From contig CAMWKZ010000003.1 in assembly GCA_947174945.1 (NCBI GenBank), positions 1 through 64,000 on the forward strand: 64,000 nucleotides of DNA. Direction: 5' to 3'. Both the position numbers and the translations under genes were made by a program. Numbering within the stretch: position 1 is the first letter of the stretch; every line of letters begins with the position of its first letter. This document shows, piece after piece, positions 27,240 to 42,653 of the stretch. Origin of the DNA: an uncultured Prevotellaceae bacterium (GTDB lineage Bacteria > Bacteroidota > Bacteroidia > Bacteroidales > Bacteroidaceae). Below the pieces are notes generated by a model, which saw only the letters and a program-made list of their open reading frames with translations, ran no database searches and was not told where the DNA came from.

Positions 27240-29888
27240 ATGAAAAGAATCATCATCATTGGCATCATCACTTGCTTGACCGTCACGGCGACGGCCAAGC
27301 GCATCAGTATCGTAACGGGCAAGAACGCATCGGCACGTGAGCAATATGCTGTAGAGTATCTGCAAAAGAAGCTGACGGAGATGGGACACACCATCACCAA
27401 TAAGAAGGCAGACTACAAAATCACGCTGACAACCAATGCGGGCAACGGGCCTGCAGAGAGCTATACCATTAGGCAGGATAAAAAGGGGGTGTCGGTGACT
27501 GGTGCCGACGGTGTCGGCACCATCTACGGAGCCGTTGCGCTGGTGCAGCGGATGCGCTCGGCACATGATGCGGACCGCATCGGCACCATCAGCGAACAGC
27601 CTCGGATGGTGATGCGAGGCACGTGCATCGGGTTGCAGAAGACAGTCTACCTGCCTGGACATGGCGTATATGAATATCCTTATACGCCTGAGAACTTCCC
27701 TTGGTTCTACGACAAGGCGGAATGGGTGAAGTATCTCGACATGATGGTGGAGAACAAGATGAACTCGCTCTACCTGTGGAACGGCCATCCCTTTGCCTCG
27801 CTGGTCAAGCTGAAGGACTACCCCTTTGCACTGGAGGTGGACGAGGAAACATTCAAGAAGAACGAGGAAATGTTCTCGTTCCTGACGCATGAAGCCGACC
27901 GCCGCGGCATCTGGGTTATCCAGATGTTCTATAACATCATCCTGAGCAAGCCTTTCGCCGACCACTACGGGCTAAAGACACAAGACCGCCACCGCCCCAT
28001 CACGCCACTGATAAGCGACTACACACGGAAGTCGATTGCCGCCTTTATCGAGAAATATCCTAACGTAGGATTGCTCGTCTGTCTGGGCGAGGCTATGGCA
28101 ACCATCGAGGATGATGTGACATGGATGAAGGAGACCATTATCCCCGGCATCAAGGACGGACTGGCCGCCAGTGGCCGAAAGGACATTCCCCCAGTGGTAC
28201 TGCGCTCGCACGACACCGACGGGCCGTTGGTGCTGAAGGAGTCATTGCCACTCTACCCCAATATCTACACCATGTCGAAATACACGGGTGAGTCGCTGAC
28301 CACCTACGAGCCGGGAGGCCCTTGGGGCGAAACCCACCGCCAACTAGCTGAGGCTGCCCCCGTGCATATAGACAACGTACACATTCTGGCTAATCTGGAG
28401 CCGTGGCGCTGGTCGTCGCCTACCTTCATCCAGAAGACGGTGCAGGCCATGCACCGCGTACACCACTCCAAGGGACTGCACCTCTATCCACAAGCCTCGT
28501 ATTGGGACTGGCCCTATACAGCCGACAAGCTGCCTAACGGTCAGCGACTGAAGCAACTGGACCGCGACTGGCTCTGGTATCAGGCATGGGGTCGCTATGC
28601 GTGGAACGACGAGCGTGGCGAAGACAAGACCTACTGGAAGCAGGAGCTGGCAAACTACTATGGCATTGACACCATTGCTGCCGGCCATCTGCTCAATGCC
28701 TACGACGAGGCGGGCGAGATTGCCCCCAAGCTGTTGCGCCGCTTCGGCATTACAGAGGGTAATCGCCAGACGCTGCTGCTTGGCATGACGATGGGCGAAC
28801 TGGTCAATCCGTATAAGTACACCATCTACCCGGGCTTTTATGAGAGCTGCGGCCCTGAGGGCGAAAAGCTCATCGAGTACATTGAAAAGGAACATAAGGG
28901 CGAGGCACACAAGGGTGAACTGCCGTTAGACATCATCGACCAGTGCGTCAACCACGGCGACCGCGCCCTTGTAGAGATGGCAGCCATCGCCACCACCCCA
29001 ACCCGCCATGCTGACGAGTTCGAACGTGTGTGGAACGATTTCCGCTGCTATGCCACCTTTGCCAAGGCATTCCAGTTGAAGGTGCGTGCCGCTGCCGAGG
29101 TGCTACGCTATAAGTGGACACAGGACATCAGCTATCTGGAGTCGGCTGTGGTACTGCTGGAGCAGAGTAACAACGTATGGCGCGAACTGAGCCGAATAAC
29201 GGATGACACTTACCTATACGCCAACTCGATGCAGACAGCCCAGCGCCGCATCCCTGTAGGTGGCGACAATGGGCGAATGAAGACGTGGAGCGAACTGGCG
29301 GTAGTCTATCAGGAAGAGCTGGATGCCTTCAAGGAGAACTTAGAAAAGCTGAAACACCCTGTAGCCAGTTCTGCGGACAGTGGCATCACTGCTGCCAAGC
29401 CTGCCAGCGTGAAATACAACGGCACAACCATTGCCCTGCAGAAAGGGGCCATACTCTTCGAGAACCGCCCCGATACACCTGTTGACTCACTGGCTCCCGA
29501 ACTGGCAGGGTTGCAGGCTCTCGTGCTGAATCGTGATACGACGCGCATCATCGGCACCAGCATCGAGTATGAGAGCGAAAAGCCCGTCAAACTACTTGTT
29601 GGACTTTTCAAAGACGACGACCACAAGTTTGCCAAGGCTCCCAAACTGGAGATTGACGCAACGGGCAATGAATATGGACAGGCAGAACCCATCCTGACCA
29701 ATGCCATTAGCATAGTACAAATGCCCAAAGTGAACATCCACCAGTATTCGTTGCCAGCAGGACATAACACCATCCGCCTGCCAAAGGGCATCCTGATGGT
29801 AGCTGGCTTCACTGCATCAGACATCAAGCCCCGCGATTGTGGCCTCAACGGCCCGTCGGGCGAAGTAGACTGGTTGTTCCAGAAATAG
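27240..29888 (+). CDS. GH138-like exo-alpha-galacturonidase, exported
   Basis: An 882-residue exported protein: signal peptide, a GH20/GH67-type N-terminal alpha/beta domain (about 20-110, ISIVTGKNASAREQYAVEYLQ... YGAVALVQRM), a TIM barrel (about 125-480), helical region and C-terminal beta domain. Candidate catalytic acids are E284 in CLGEAMA and E351 in TGESLTT, 67 residues apart; from memory the catalytic Glu pair reported for GH138 has this same spacing. GH138 enzymes remove alpha-galacturonic acid from RG-II side chain A. GH67/GH115 alpha-glucuronidases are the alternatives on general fold. Its position directly before a GH137-GH2 gene supports an RG-II role. It starts 14 bases after a hairpin element. 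Confidence 0.68.
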   Translation: MKRIIIIGIITCLTVTATAKRISIVTGKNASAREQYAVEYLQKKLTEMGHTITNKKADYKITLTTNAGNGPAESYTIRQDKKGVSVTGADGVGTIYGAVALVQRMRSAHDADRIGTISEQPRMVMRGTCIGLQKTVYLPGHGVYEYPYTPENFPWFYDKAEWVKYLDMMVENKMNSLYLWNGHPFASLVKLKDYPFALEVDEETFKKNEEMFSFLTHEADRRGIWVIQMFYNIILSKPFADHYGLKTQDRHRPITPLISDYTRKSIAAFIEKYPNVGLLVCLGEAMATIEDDVTWMKETIIPGIKDGLAASGRKDIPPVVLRSHDTDGPLVLKESLPLYPNIYTMSKYTGESLTTYEPGGPWGETHRQLAEAAPVHIDNVHILANLEPWRWSSPTFIQKTVQAMHRVHHSKGLHLYPQASYWDWPYTADKLPNGQRLKQLDRDWLWYQAWGRYAWNDERGEDKTYWKQELANYYGIDTIAAGHLLNAYDEAGEIAPKLLRRFGITEGNRQTLLLGMTMGELVNPYKYTIYPGFYESCGPEGEKLIEYIEKEHKGEAHKGELPLDIIDQCVNHGDRALVEMAAIATTPTRHADEFERVWNDFRCYATFAKAFQLKVRAAAEVLRYKWTQDISYLESAVVLLEQSNNVWRELSRITDDTYLYANSMQTAQRRIPVGGDNGRMKTWSELAVVYQEELDAFKENLEKLKHPVASSADSGITAAKPASVKYNGTTIALQKGAILFENRPDTPVDSLAPELAGLQALVLNRDTTRIIGTSIEYESEKPVKLLVGLFKDDDHKFAKAPKLEIDATGNEYGQAEPILTNAISIVQMPKVNIHQYSLPAGHNTIRLPKGILMVAGFTASDIKPRDCGLNGPSGEVDWLFQK

Positions 29889-29897
29889 AAGAACGCT

Positions 29898-36595
<6,698 letters not shown>

Positions 36596-37348
36596 TCAGC
36601 GCTTCAGCACGGCGCGGACGACGAACCAAGCGTGAAGCAAAAGGGTCTGCACGTAGCCATAATGGCAGGCCATGACGTGGAAACGCTCCATCAGCGAGGC
36701 TCGGTGATGCTGTGTGGTATCGCCGCCCTCCTCAAAGTTGGCCACAACGGTATTGGCATTGACCAGCGCAAGTCCGCGGCGCTCGGCCTCTTTCATAATG
36801 CGGATGCACCAGTCGACATCGGCTGAATGGCGGTATTGCAGGCTGTAGGGAAACTGGCGGGCAATATCCAGACGGGCATAGAACGCCTGATGACACACCA
36901 ACATACCTTTCTTGAACGAGCGCCACGTCAGCACCTTGGGTGGACGGTGGCGGCGCAGGCGCAGGAAGCGCCCCTCTCCGTCGGTAATGGCCGTGTCGCC
37001 ATAGACGACGGCTGCCCCACCCTCAGCACACGCCACCACCGTCTGGATGGTGTCGTCGGCATAGAGCGAGTCGCCAGCGTTCAGGAACACAACGTAGTCG
37101 CCCGTCGCTTTCCTCAATCCTTTGTTCATTGCGTCATACAGCCCAGCGTCGGGTTCCGACTGTATACTCACCTCATGGGGGCTGTCGGCACGGTATCGGT
37201 CGGCTATTTTCAGCGTGTCGTCCGTTGATGCCCCGTCTATCAGCAGGTGCTCGATGCAGGGGTACGACTGGCTGCGCACACTATCCAGCGTGCGTTGCAG
37301 CGTGCGTGCTGCATTGTAGGTAATGGTAACTATCGAAATCCGTATCAT
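36596..37348 (-). CDS. Family 2 glycosyltransferase
   Basis: A 250-residue GT-A glycosyltransferase beginning with the typical RISIVTITYNAARTLQRTLDSVRSQ and containing IDGASTDDT, SEPDAGLYDAMNKG, FLNAGD and a later HSADVDWCIR that fits the catalytic base region. It resembles WcaA/WcaE-type enzymes of exopolysaccharide or O-antigen assembly in the cytoplasm. Its start overlaps the end of the upstream GT4 gene by four bases. Acceptor and donor unknown. Confidence 0.92.
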   Translation of the reverse strand: MIRISIVTITYNAARTLQRTLDSVRSQSYPCIEHLLIDGASTDDTLKIADRYRADSPHEVSIQSEPDAGLYDAMNKGLRKATGDYVVFLNAGDSLYADDTIQTVVACAEGGAAVVYGDTAITDGEGRFLRLRRHRPPKVLTWRSFKKGMLVCHQAFYARLDIARQFPYSLQYRHSADVDWCIRIMKEAERRGLALVNANTVVANFEEGGDTTQHHRASLMERFHVMACHYGYVQTLLLHAWFVVRAVLKR

Positions 37349-38613
37349 CGCTTCAACTCTTTAGGACGCTTGGCTGCTTCGTAGACTTCCACGTATCGGC
37401 TGGCCACGCTCTGCTGCGAATAGCAGTGGGCAACCTTGTGCAGGCAGTGCCGTTGCAGGTCGGGATAGTCGGCCTCGCAAAGCACGTAGCGGATGCCGGC
37501 AGCCAAGTCGGCAGCATCGCGGAAGCGAGCCACGTAGCCATTCTGCCGATGGTCGAGCATCTCGGGAATGCCCCCTACCTCGAAACCCACGCACGGCACA
37601 CCGCAGGCCATCGACTCCATCAGCGTGTTCGGCAGGTTGTCCTCCAGCGAGGGCAGCACAAAGACATCGGCACTATTGTACACCTCGACGATGCGCTGGG
37701 GGTCGCTGACATAGCCCAGCGGACAGGCTGGCAGCGACAACTGGGCTGCCACGTCCTCGGCATGGCCACCGAGAATGGCCACGACCGTGTTCTGCTGCAT
37801 CTCGGGATGCTGTTCGGCCAGCAGCCTGACGGCCTCGACAAAGTAGCTCATGCCCTTGCGAGGGTCGGTGACACGCTGCGACACGAACAGGATAATGCGG
37901 CGGTCGGCAGGCAGCCCCAGCGACTGGCGGGCCTGCTGCTTACTCTCGGGGCGGAACACGTGCGTGTCAATCGCATTGGGAATGCTGGTCACCTGCTGTC
38001 CGCGCAGCAAGGCACTCTTGCGAGCCTCGTCGGCCAGCCACTGGCTGCAAGCCACATACGTGATGTGGCGGTCGCACAGCATACGCTGCTTGCGCTGCCA
38101 CACCCGACGCGCCAGACCGCTGCGCCGACTGGGCAACAGCGCACACTGGCGGCACTCGGAGTGGAACTGCTCACAGCCCCGAGCATAGTGGCAGATGGCG
38201 GTTGCGGGCCAGATGTCGTGCATAGTCCATACCACGGGCTTGCCCGCATCCAGTATCTTGCGGATGCCGTTCAGCGAGAGCATACCCTGATTGACCCAGT
38301 GCAGGTGTATGACGTCGGCCTCCTGAAACTCAGGCAACCGTGTGATGTCCGTACCGCAGTTGGCTATGTCGAGTTCAAACAGGTGCTTGCGACGCAGGTG
38401 CAAGTGCAACCAGACGACGAGCCGTTCCCACAGGAAGTGCCACTGCGCCATGCGCTGACCCGGCAGCGCCACCACCGTCAGCAGCTCCGTCTCCTTGTCG
38501 CGCACCAGCATCTTCGCCTTCACGCCGTTGTTCTTCAGCGCCTCCATCAGCCGGTTGGCCGCTACGGCAGCCCCGCCCGTGCGCTCGCTCGTGTTCACTA
38601 TCAGTACTCTCAT
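37345..38613 (-). CDS. Family 4 glycosyltransferase
   Basis: An enzyme of about 422 residues with two Rossmann domains (GT-B). It starts MRVLIVNTSERTGGAAVAANRL and carries the C-terminal donor-binding Ex7E-type region SLEDNLPNTLMESMACGVPCVGFEVGGIPE. A Cys-rich stretch in the middle (CHYARGCEQFHSECRQCALLP region) is common in GT4 enzymes of the WcaC type. An upstream in-frame ATG at 38649 would add 12 charged residues; the MRVLIV start is preferred. It is translationally coupled with the GT2 gene. Probably builds a cell-surface glycan; no flippase or polymerase is near. Confidence 0.9.
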   Translation of the reverse strand: MRVLIVNTSERTGGAAVAANRLMEALKNNGVKAKMLVRDKETELLTVVALPGQRMAQWHFLWERLVVWLHLHLRRKHLFELDIANCGTDITRLPEFQEADVIHLHWVNQGMLSLNGIRKILDAGKPVVWTMHDIWPATAICHYARGCEQFHSECRQCALLPSRRSGLARRVWQRKQRMLCDRHITYVACSQWLADEARKSALLRGQQVTSIPNAIDTHVFRPESKQQARQSLGLPADRRIILFVSQRVTDPRKGMSYFVEAVRLLAEQHPEMQQNTVVAILGGHAEDVAAQLSLPACPLGYVSDPQRIVEVYNSADVFVLPSLEDNLPNTLMESMACGVPCVGFEVGGIPEMLDHRQNGYVARFRDAADLAAGIRYVLCEADYPDLQRHCLHKVAHCYSQQSVASRYVEVYEAAKRPKELKR

Positions 38614-38678
38614 CGGTCTTTCCGTCCGTTCCTTTCGTTTACTCCCCACAAAGTCAGCATACTTCTACGGCACAAACA

Positions 38679-39665
38679 TCATCCCATTGGTTCACTGGCG
38701 TATGCAGCGAGTCGCTCCTGAGGCTCCCATCCTTCAAAGTCAATTTCCAGATTTCTTGTCATGTGGGGCTGAGCCAGATAATTATTAATGGCATTTCCCA
38801 CAAACTTAGCAAGATTCACAGGTACGGCATTACCTATCATTTGCTCCACGTCTGTTTTACTGCCAATAAATTGATAAGTGCGTGGAAAAGTCTGGATATA
38901 ACTACGTTCTAACGTTGTTAATGGTCTAATCCCTTCCTTTGACTTTATAGGGTCGTTTGCATGTATTTTATAACCAACTGGCATCGGACGGTTTACGCCT
39001 CTAACCGTAGGACTTGGTTCATCTATACTGAAGATGCCCCGACGCACATAACTACGAGGATGCCGATAGTAAAATTCAATCCCAAGAGAATTTCCAAAAT
39101 AGTCACGCATAGTCATAGGAAATGCCGACAAGCCACTATTAATAAACGGACTCATAAAACCATCCATTTCATGCAATTTACCTATAAGGAAAAAACGCTT
39201 GCGTTTCTGGGGCACTTCGCAATAACTTGCGTCAAGGACATGTTGTGATAACCCATATCCCGCTTTCTTGAGAATCTCTTTTGCATCAATCAGCTTTTGT
39301 GTCTTCACAATACGTGCTACATTTTCCATTACGAACCATTTAGGCCGAACATTACTTATAATTTCTGCGTAGTGAACCGTCAAATCACCACGCCCTCCAT
39401 CTTCATCTCTTTTCCCTGCTGACGAGAAGTCCTGGCATGGCGGACCACCTATAATCATATCTGGGTTTAACAAGTCTATTGCAATAGAACTGCCTTGGAC
39501 ATCACTTAAATCCATATTTTTTACTGAGTGACGGAAATTGGCACGATAGACATTCAGAGCTGCCTCCCATTTATCATAAGCAGCAACAATCTCAAAGCCT
39601 GCTTCCTGAAAACCTAAGCTCATACCGCCACAACCACAAAACAAATCAACAACTCTCATTATCAA
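38679..39665 (-). CDS. DNA (cytosine-5-)-methyltransferase of a type II RM system
   Basis: A C5-methyltransferase of about 328 residues. Conserved motifs are in order: I (VVDLFCGCGGMSLGF, AdoMet binding), IV (GGPPCQDFSSAG, catalytic Cys), VI (MENV), VIII (QKRKRFFLIG), and X (GNAVPVNLAK); the target-recognition region lies around residues 180-250. It overlaps the end of the upstream restriction gene by four bases. A second Met two codons later (MRVVDLF) could be the true start. The gene is clearly AT-richer than its surroundings. It should methylate the site cut by the neighbouring HindVP-like enzyme. Confidence 0.95.
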   Translation of the reverse strand: MIMRVVDLFCGCGGMSLGFQEAGFEIVAAYDKWEAALNVYRANFRHSVKNMDLSDVQGSSIAIDLLNPDMIIGGPPCQDFSSAGKRDEDGGRGDLTVHYAEIISNVRPKWFVMENVARIVKTQKLIDAKEILKKAGYGLSQHVLDASYCEVPQKRKRFFLIGKLHEMDGFMSPFINSGLSAFPMTMRDYFGNSLGIEFYYRHPRSYVRRGIFSIDEPSPTVRGVNRPMPVGYKIHANDPIKSKEGIRPLTTLERSYIQTFPRTYQFIGSKTDVEQMIGNAVPVNLAKFVGNAINNYLAQPHMTRNLEIDFEGWEPQERLAAYASEPMG

Positions 39666-40765
39666 AAAAGTTCAGGGTGACTCACAATAAATGCATCAAA
39701 TCTTCTCTCTGGGCTTAATAGTTTCTGACCATCACCTAATATGATATTCTTAATTTCATATTTTGACACTCTTGGCTTAGTCAGCTCTTTACAGCGCATC
39801 ATGGGGTTCGTCAACTTTCCGCTGATTGAAAATGCCTTGTCGGTCTTATATTTATATGCCAGAGCATTTACTATATCTGTATAATTAAACTTACCAAACA
39901 AGGTAAAATCCCATAGCATTTTATAAAGCCATATTATAGTGCGTTGATTTCGGGATATATCATCCACAAGGTTATTTTCCCTCAAACACATCTGTATGAC
40001 CGAAAGATTCGACCACACAAACACGTCAAGGCAATCGTCTGCAAAATCCTTAAGTTTCCTATCAGTCTTCCATATTGGCTGTATGATTAAAGGTACTTGC
40101 CTTCGGGTAACGTCCGAAGACACATTAAGTATCGCTTCCCTGATAGCCTCATAATGAGGTTGTACTTGACGAATTTCTCCCCAATTCTTTATCTCCTCAC
40201 CAATAGTGTTGAGTATATCATGCAGTTTGCTTCTGCCCTTTGCTGTATCATAGCACGCACATATACTACATGCAAGGAAAAGGATTGTTGGTGAGCGGAC
40301 AACTATTTCACTTCCATATTCAGCATCAGACAAATCTTTCGTAGTAATATCAGGGAGGGTTGTCAACTTAACTTCCAAACCACTTACCGCCTTTTCAATA
40401 GAACGATTAAACATTACTAAATCTATCTTCTCCTTATTATCAGCAGAAGTATAATATTGCTCATAAGGGAAGAAACCTGACTCGTAAGCATAAAAAGCAT
40501 CTTCGCTTAATGGGTCAACTCTTAAGAGAGAGGGGGCATCAATATACTTATGAACTATCTCGTTTTGCTTATTTGTACACAAATAGACGGGACTGACACC
40601 CTTGCTCCCCATATAAGCAACCAAGGAGGCAGGAAAAGAACTATTAAACTGGTTCTTACCCCATGAGTCTTCATATCGATAGTCACGACTTGAGTATTTT
40701 TGTCCAAACAAACCGGGAGAGATTCCTTCTGCCGTGACGATTATTTCCTTATTCTTCTTTGCCAT
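39662..40765 (-). CDS. HindVP-family type II restriction endonuclease
   Basis: A 367-residue protein with the HindVP-family amino terminus (SPGLFGQKYSSRDY, WGKNQFNSSFPASLVAYMG). HindV recognises GRCGYC, so a related target is likely but the recognition sequence cannot be read from the protein. A LEVKL segment (about residue 150, GLEVKLTTLPD) preceded by Asp in EKIDLVMF is a plausible PD-(D/E)xK active site. It forms a coupled pair with the C5-methyltransferase and is likewise AT-rich, the usual picture for a transferred RM module. No control (C) protein gene is seen. Confidence 0.88.
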   Translation of the reverse strand: MAKKNKEIIVTAEGISPGLFGQKYSSRDYRYEDSWGKNQFNSSFPASLVAYMGSKGVSPVYLCTNKQNEIVHKYIDAPSLLRVDPLSEDAFYAYESGFFPYEQYYTSADNKEKIDLVMFNRSIEKAVSGLEVKLTTLPDITTKDLSDAEYGSEIVVRSPTILFLACSICACYDTAKGRSKLHDILNTIGEEIKNWGEIRQVQPHYEAIREAILNVSSDVTRRQVPLIIQPIWKTDRKLKDFADDCLDVFVWSNLSVIQMCLRENNLVDDISRNQRTIIWLYKMLWDFTLFGKFNYTDIVNALAYKYKTDKAFSISGKLTNPMMRCKELTKPRVSKYEIKNIILGDGQKLLSPERRFDAFIVSHPELF

Positions 40766-40829
40766 TAATGCTTTTTGTTATTCTTCAATTAAAGTTCTTC
40801 TTACACAAGATTTCCATCTGAACTGACCA

Positions 40830-40837
40830 CAAAGGTA
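40830..40837 (-). promoter_or_regulatory. -7 element for the RM genes
   Basis: The minus strand reads TACCTTTG, a good -7 match, about 60 bases before the restriction gene start. TTG motifs upstream are at 17 or 23 bp, not the ideal 20, so the -33 part is uncertain. Confidence 0.5.
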
Positions 40838-40911
40838 CGAATTTATTTTGAGAACAACCACAAAAGCAGTTGAAAAATACCAAAGGAGATAACTTTCAAC
40901 CTCATGAAAAA

Positions 40912-41190
40912 GAGGAATGGAGCGGGCGCTCCAGTCATTGAGGGCGACCGCTCGAATGATTAAGGGCGGCCGCCCTTAATCATGAGGCCGTCCGCTCTGC
41001 AACCAGCCGGAACGGCTGCATACCCCGTCCGCAACGGCTCGGCACCCCGTGCCGAGTGCCTGTTTACCCCTCCTACAGCGGCTCCGCACAACGTCTCGAG
41101 CCTATCGGCACGATGCAAGACCTATGTCGGGGCACGGTGGGCACCGACATCCGGCACGCAACCCACCCAATCGGAGCATCTTTCGCGCCA
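40912..41190. repeat. Long degenerate 22-bp phased array, about 12 units
   Basis: Successive 22-base blocks from 40912 line up: G-rich positions 9-12 followed by (C/G)(C/G)GCT-type bases in the early blocks, then ACCCCGTCCGCAACGG, ACCCCGTGCCGAGTGC and ACCCCTCCTACAGCGG starting at 41022, 41044 and 41066. Neighbouring blocks are often inverted copies; ATGATTAAGGGCGG (40956-40969) and CCGCCCTTAATCAT (40970-40983) form a perfect 28-bp palindrome. Unit identity is low and the phase is the main evidence. It fills most of the 481-bp gap between the RM genes and guaD; no gene is seen in it. Confidence 0.65.
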
Positions 41191-41194
41191 AACA

Positions 41195-41226
41195 TTTGGA
41201 CACGCCAAAATTTATCCGTACATTTG
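41195..41226 (+). promoter_or_regulatory. Bacteroidetes-type promoter for guaD
   Basis: TTTG at 41195-41198, a 20-bp spacer and TACATTTG at 41219-41226, an ideal match to the consensus, about 20 bases before the start codon. Confidence 0.8.
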
Positions 41227-41246
41227 CAGCATCAAGTATATAACGT

Positions 41247-41714
41247 ATGGAGAAAAGGGATTTTATGATGAGAGCCATCGAGCTTTCAGAGCATAGTGTA
41301 AGAGACGGAGGCGGCCCGTTTGGCGCCGTCGTAGTGAAGAACGGTGAAATCGTGGCCGAGGCATCCAACAGCGTGACCATCGAGAACGACCCGACGGCCC
41401 ACGCCGAGGTGACGGCCATACGCAGGGCTACGAAGAGGCTGGGCACTTACGACCTGACGGGCTGCGAAATATACACGTCGTGCGAGCCGTGCCCCATGTG
41501 TCTGGGTGCCATCTACTGGGCGCACTTAGACAAGGTTTACTATGCCAACGACCGCAAGGATGCCGCCCGGATTGGCTTCGACGACGACTTTATCTATCAG
41601 GAACTGGAGCTGCAGCCCCAGTACCGAAAGAAGCCCAGCGAAATACTCATGCAGGCGGAAGCCCGCCGCGCCTTTGACCTGTGGATGCAGAAGACGGACA
41701 AGACGGAGTATTAG
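41247..41714 (+). CDS. guaD: Guanine deaminase, GuaD-type cytidine-deaminase fold
   Basis: A 155-residue zinc deaminase closely matching B. subtilis GuaD: GGPFGAVVVKNGEIVAE, NDPTAHAEVTAIRRA (zinc His and catalytic Glu), TSCEPCPMCLGAIYWA (zinc Cys pair), GFDDDFIYQE, and a C-terminus ending in an aromatic residue as in the swapped tail of that enzyme. It converts guanine to xanthine and ammonia in purine salvage. Alone behind its own promoter. The related tRNA adenosine deaminase TadA is less likely given the GFDD-FIY segment. Confidence 0.9.
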   Translation: MEKRDFMMRAIELSEHSVRDGGGPFGAVVVKNGEIVAEASNSVTIENDPTAHAEVTAIRRATKRLGTYDLTGCEIYTSCEPCPMCLGAIYWAHLDKVYYANDRKDAARIGFDDDFIYQELELQPQYRKKPSEILMQAEARRAFDLWMQKTDKTEY

Positions 41715-41715
41715 A

Positions 41716-41738
41716 GCGCAAACGCGCGTTGTTTGCGC
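41716..41738 (+). terminator. Hairpin after guaD
   Basis: GCGCAAAC (41716-41723) and GTTTGCGC (41731-41738) form a perfect 8-bp stem one base after the guaD stop. There is no T-run behind it, so termination would be weak. Confidence 0.45.
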
Positions 41739-41799
41739 ACACAGCACGTTGACCTAAGTCAAGAACAAAGCACTTTGCCGACTAAAAACTCGAAAACTA

Positions 41800-41830
41800 C
41801 TTGCAGGAAACAAAAAACGCCGTAACTTTG
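41800..41830 (+). promoter_or_regulatory. Promoter of the ncRNA gene
   Basis: CTTG at 41800-41803, a 19-bp spacer and TAACTTTG at 41823-41830. No open reading frame follows for over 300 bases; a structured RNA and a terminator do. Confidence 0.75.
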
Positions 41831-41836
41831 CATCGT

Positions 41837-42166
41837 CAAACAAAGACATGCCGACATCGGGTCGGCCGTGGCTGAGAGCAGCCACACTCAATAGGATTAT
41901 AGATTGTTTTAGGTTAGTAGTAATATTTATAGTTTTAGGTTTTTAGTTATTGGTAAAAAGAAAGTTTTAAATGTGTGGAAACAGTGACCGCCGTGAGGCG
42001 CTCATAACTTTCTTTTCATTAGACAAGGATAATATTACTTACATATCCTGCTCGCACAGGGCAGGCCCTCCGGCCTAAGAAGCCGGACTCATTTCTTGCA
42101 ACAAGGATTTTTAGTTTAACATAGGCTTTCAGGTGCCGCTGCTCGTTGATGAGTAGCGGCATTTTT
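41837..42166 (+). ncRNA. Structured non-coding RNA, 6S / Bacteroidales-1-like candidate
   Basis: About 330 bases between a promoter and an intrinsic terminator with no open frame. In order: hairpins GCCGAC/GTCGGC and GTGGCTG/CAGCCAC; then a long imperfect rod in which AGGAT pairs with ATCCT, GTAATATT with AATATTAC, and AAAAGAAAGTT with AACTTTCTTTT (11 bp), separated by a large internal loop and capped by a CCGCC-GTGA-GGCG hairpin; then CCTGC/GCAGG and CCGGC/GCCGG hairpins. A long rod with a central bubble is the 6S RNA design, and the Bacteroidales-1 motif is described as running from a Bacteroidetes promoter to a terminator. Assignment is from layout, not alignment. Confidence 0.65.
42134..42166 (+). 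terminator. Intrinsic terminator of the ncRNA
   Basis: TGCCGCTGCTC (42134-42144) pairs with GAGTAGCGGCA (42151-42161), one G-T pair, loop GTTGAT, followed by T5. It ends 13 bases before the stop of the converging ispF gene. Confidence 0.88.
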
Positions 42167-42179
42167 CATGCCTTGTGCC

Positions 42180-42653
42180 CTATCTTTCGAGCAGCACCAC
42201 GGCGTAGGCCGATATGCCCTCCTGCCGTCCCGTGAAGCCTAACTTCTCCGTGGTCGTAGCCTTGATGGAGATGTTGTCAGCGTCCGTCCCAATCACCTCG
42301 GCCATGCACTGCTGCATAGCGGGCACGTGGGGGTTGAGCTTAGGTCGCTCGGCGCACACCGTTGCGTCGATGTTCACCAGCCGGTAGCCCTTCGTAGCCA
42401 CCAGCTCGATGGTCTTCCGCAGGATAATCTTGCTGTCCATCCCCTCCGTTTCCGCTGCCGTATCAGGGAAGTGATAGCCTATATCACGCATATTGGCCGC
42501 CCCCAGAATAGCGTCGCAGACGGCATGAAGCAGCACGTCGGCATCGCTATGGCCCAGCAGGCCTAACTCATGTTCAATCTTAATACCGCCAAGCCACAAG
42601 TCGCGACCGGCTACCAACTGGTGGACGTCATAGCCCATTCCTACTCTCATCAT
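42180..42653 (-). CDS. ispF: 2-C-methyl-D-erythritol 2,4-cyclodiphosphate synthase
   Basis: A 157-residue enzyme of the MEP isoprenoid pathway. Metal ligands are visible in GMGYDVHQL and LLGHSDADVLLHAVCDA, with DIGYHFPDT, KATTTEKLGFTGRQEG near the C-terminus. It converts CDP-methylerythritol 2-phosphate to the cyclic diphosphate as a trimer with zinc. Its start overlaps the end of porV by four bases, so it is translationally coupled to the secretion genes although functionally unrelated. A Met one codon later is an alternative start. Confidence 0.97.
   Translation of the reverse strand: MMRVGMGYDVHQLVAGRDLWLGGIKIEHELGLLGHSDADVLLHAVCDAILGAANMRDIGYHFPDTAAETEGMDSKIILRKTIELVATKGYRLVNIDATVCAERPKLNPHVPAMQQCMAEVIGTDADNISIKATTTEKLGFTGRQEGISAYAVVLLER

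Noticed and set aside
37426..38721. A 431-codon plus-strand open frame
   Set aside because: Antisense to the GT4 gene, which has clear motifs; no signal or domain is seen in the antisense product.
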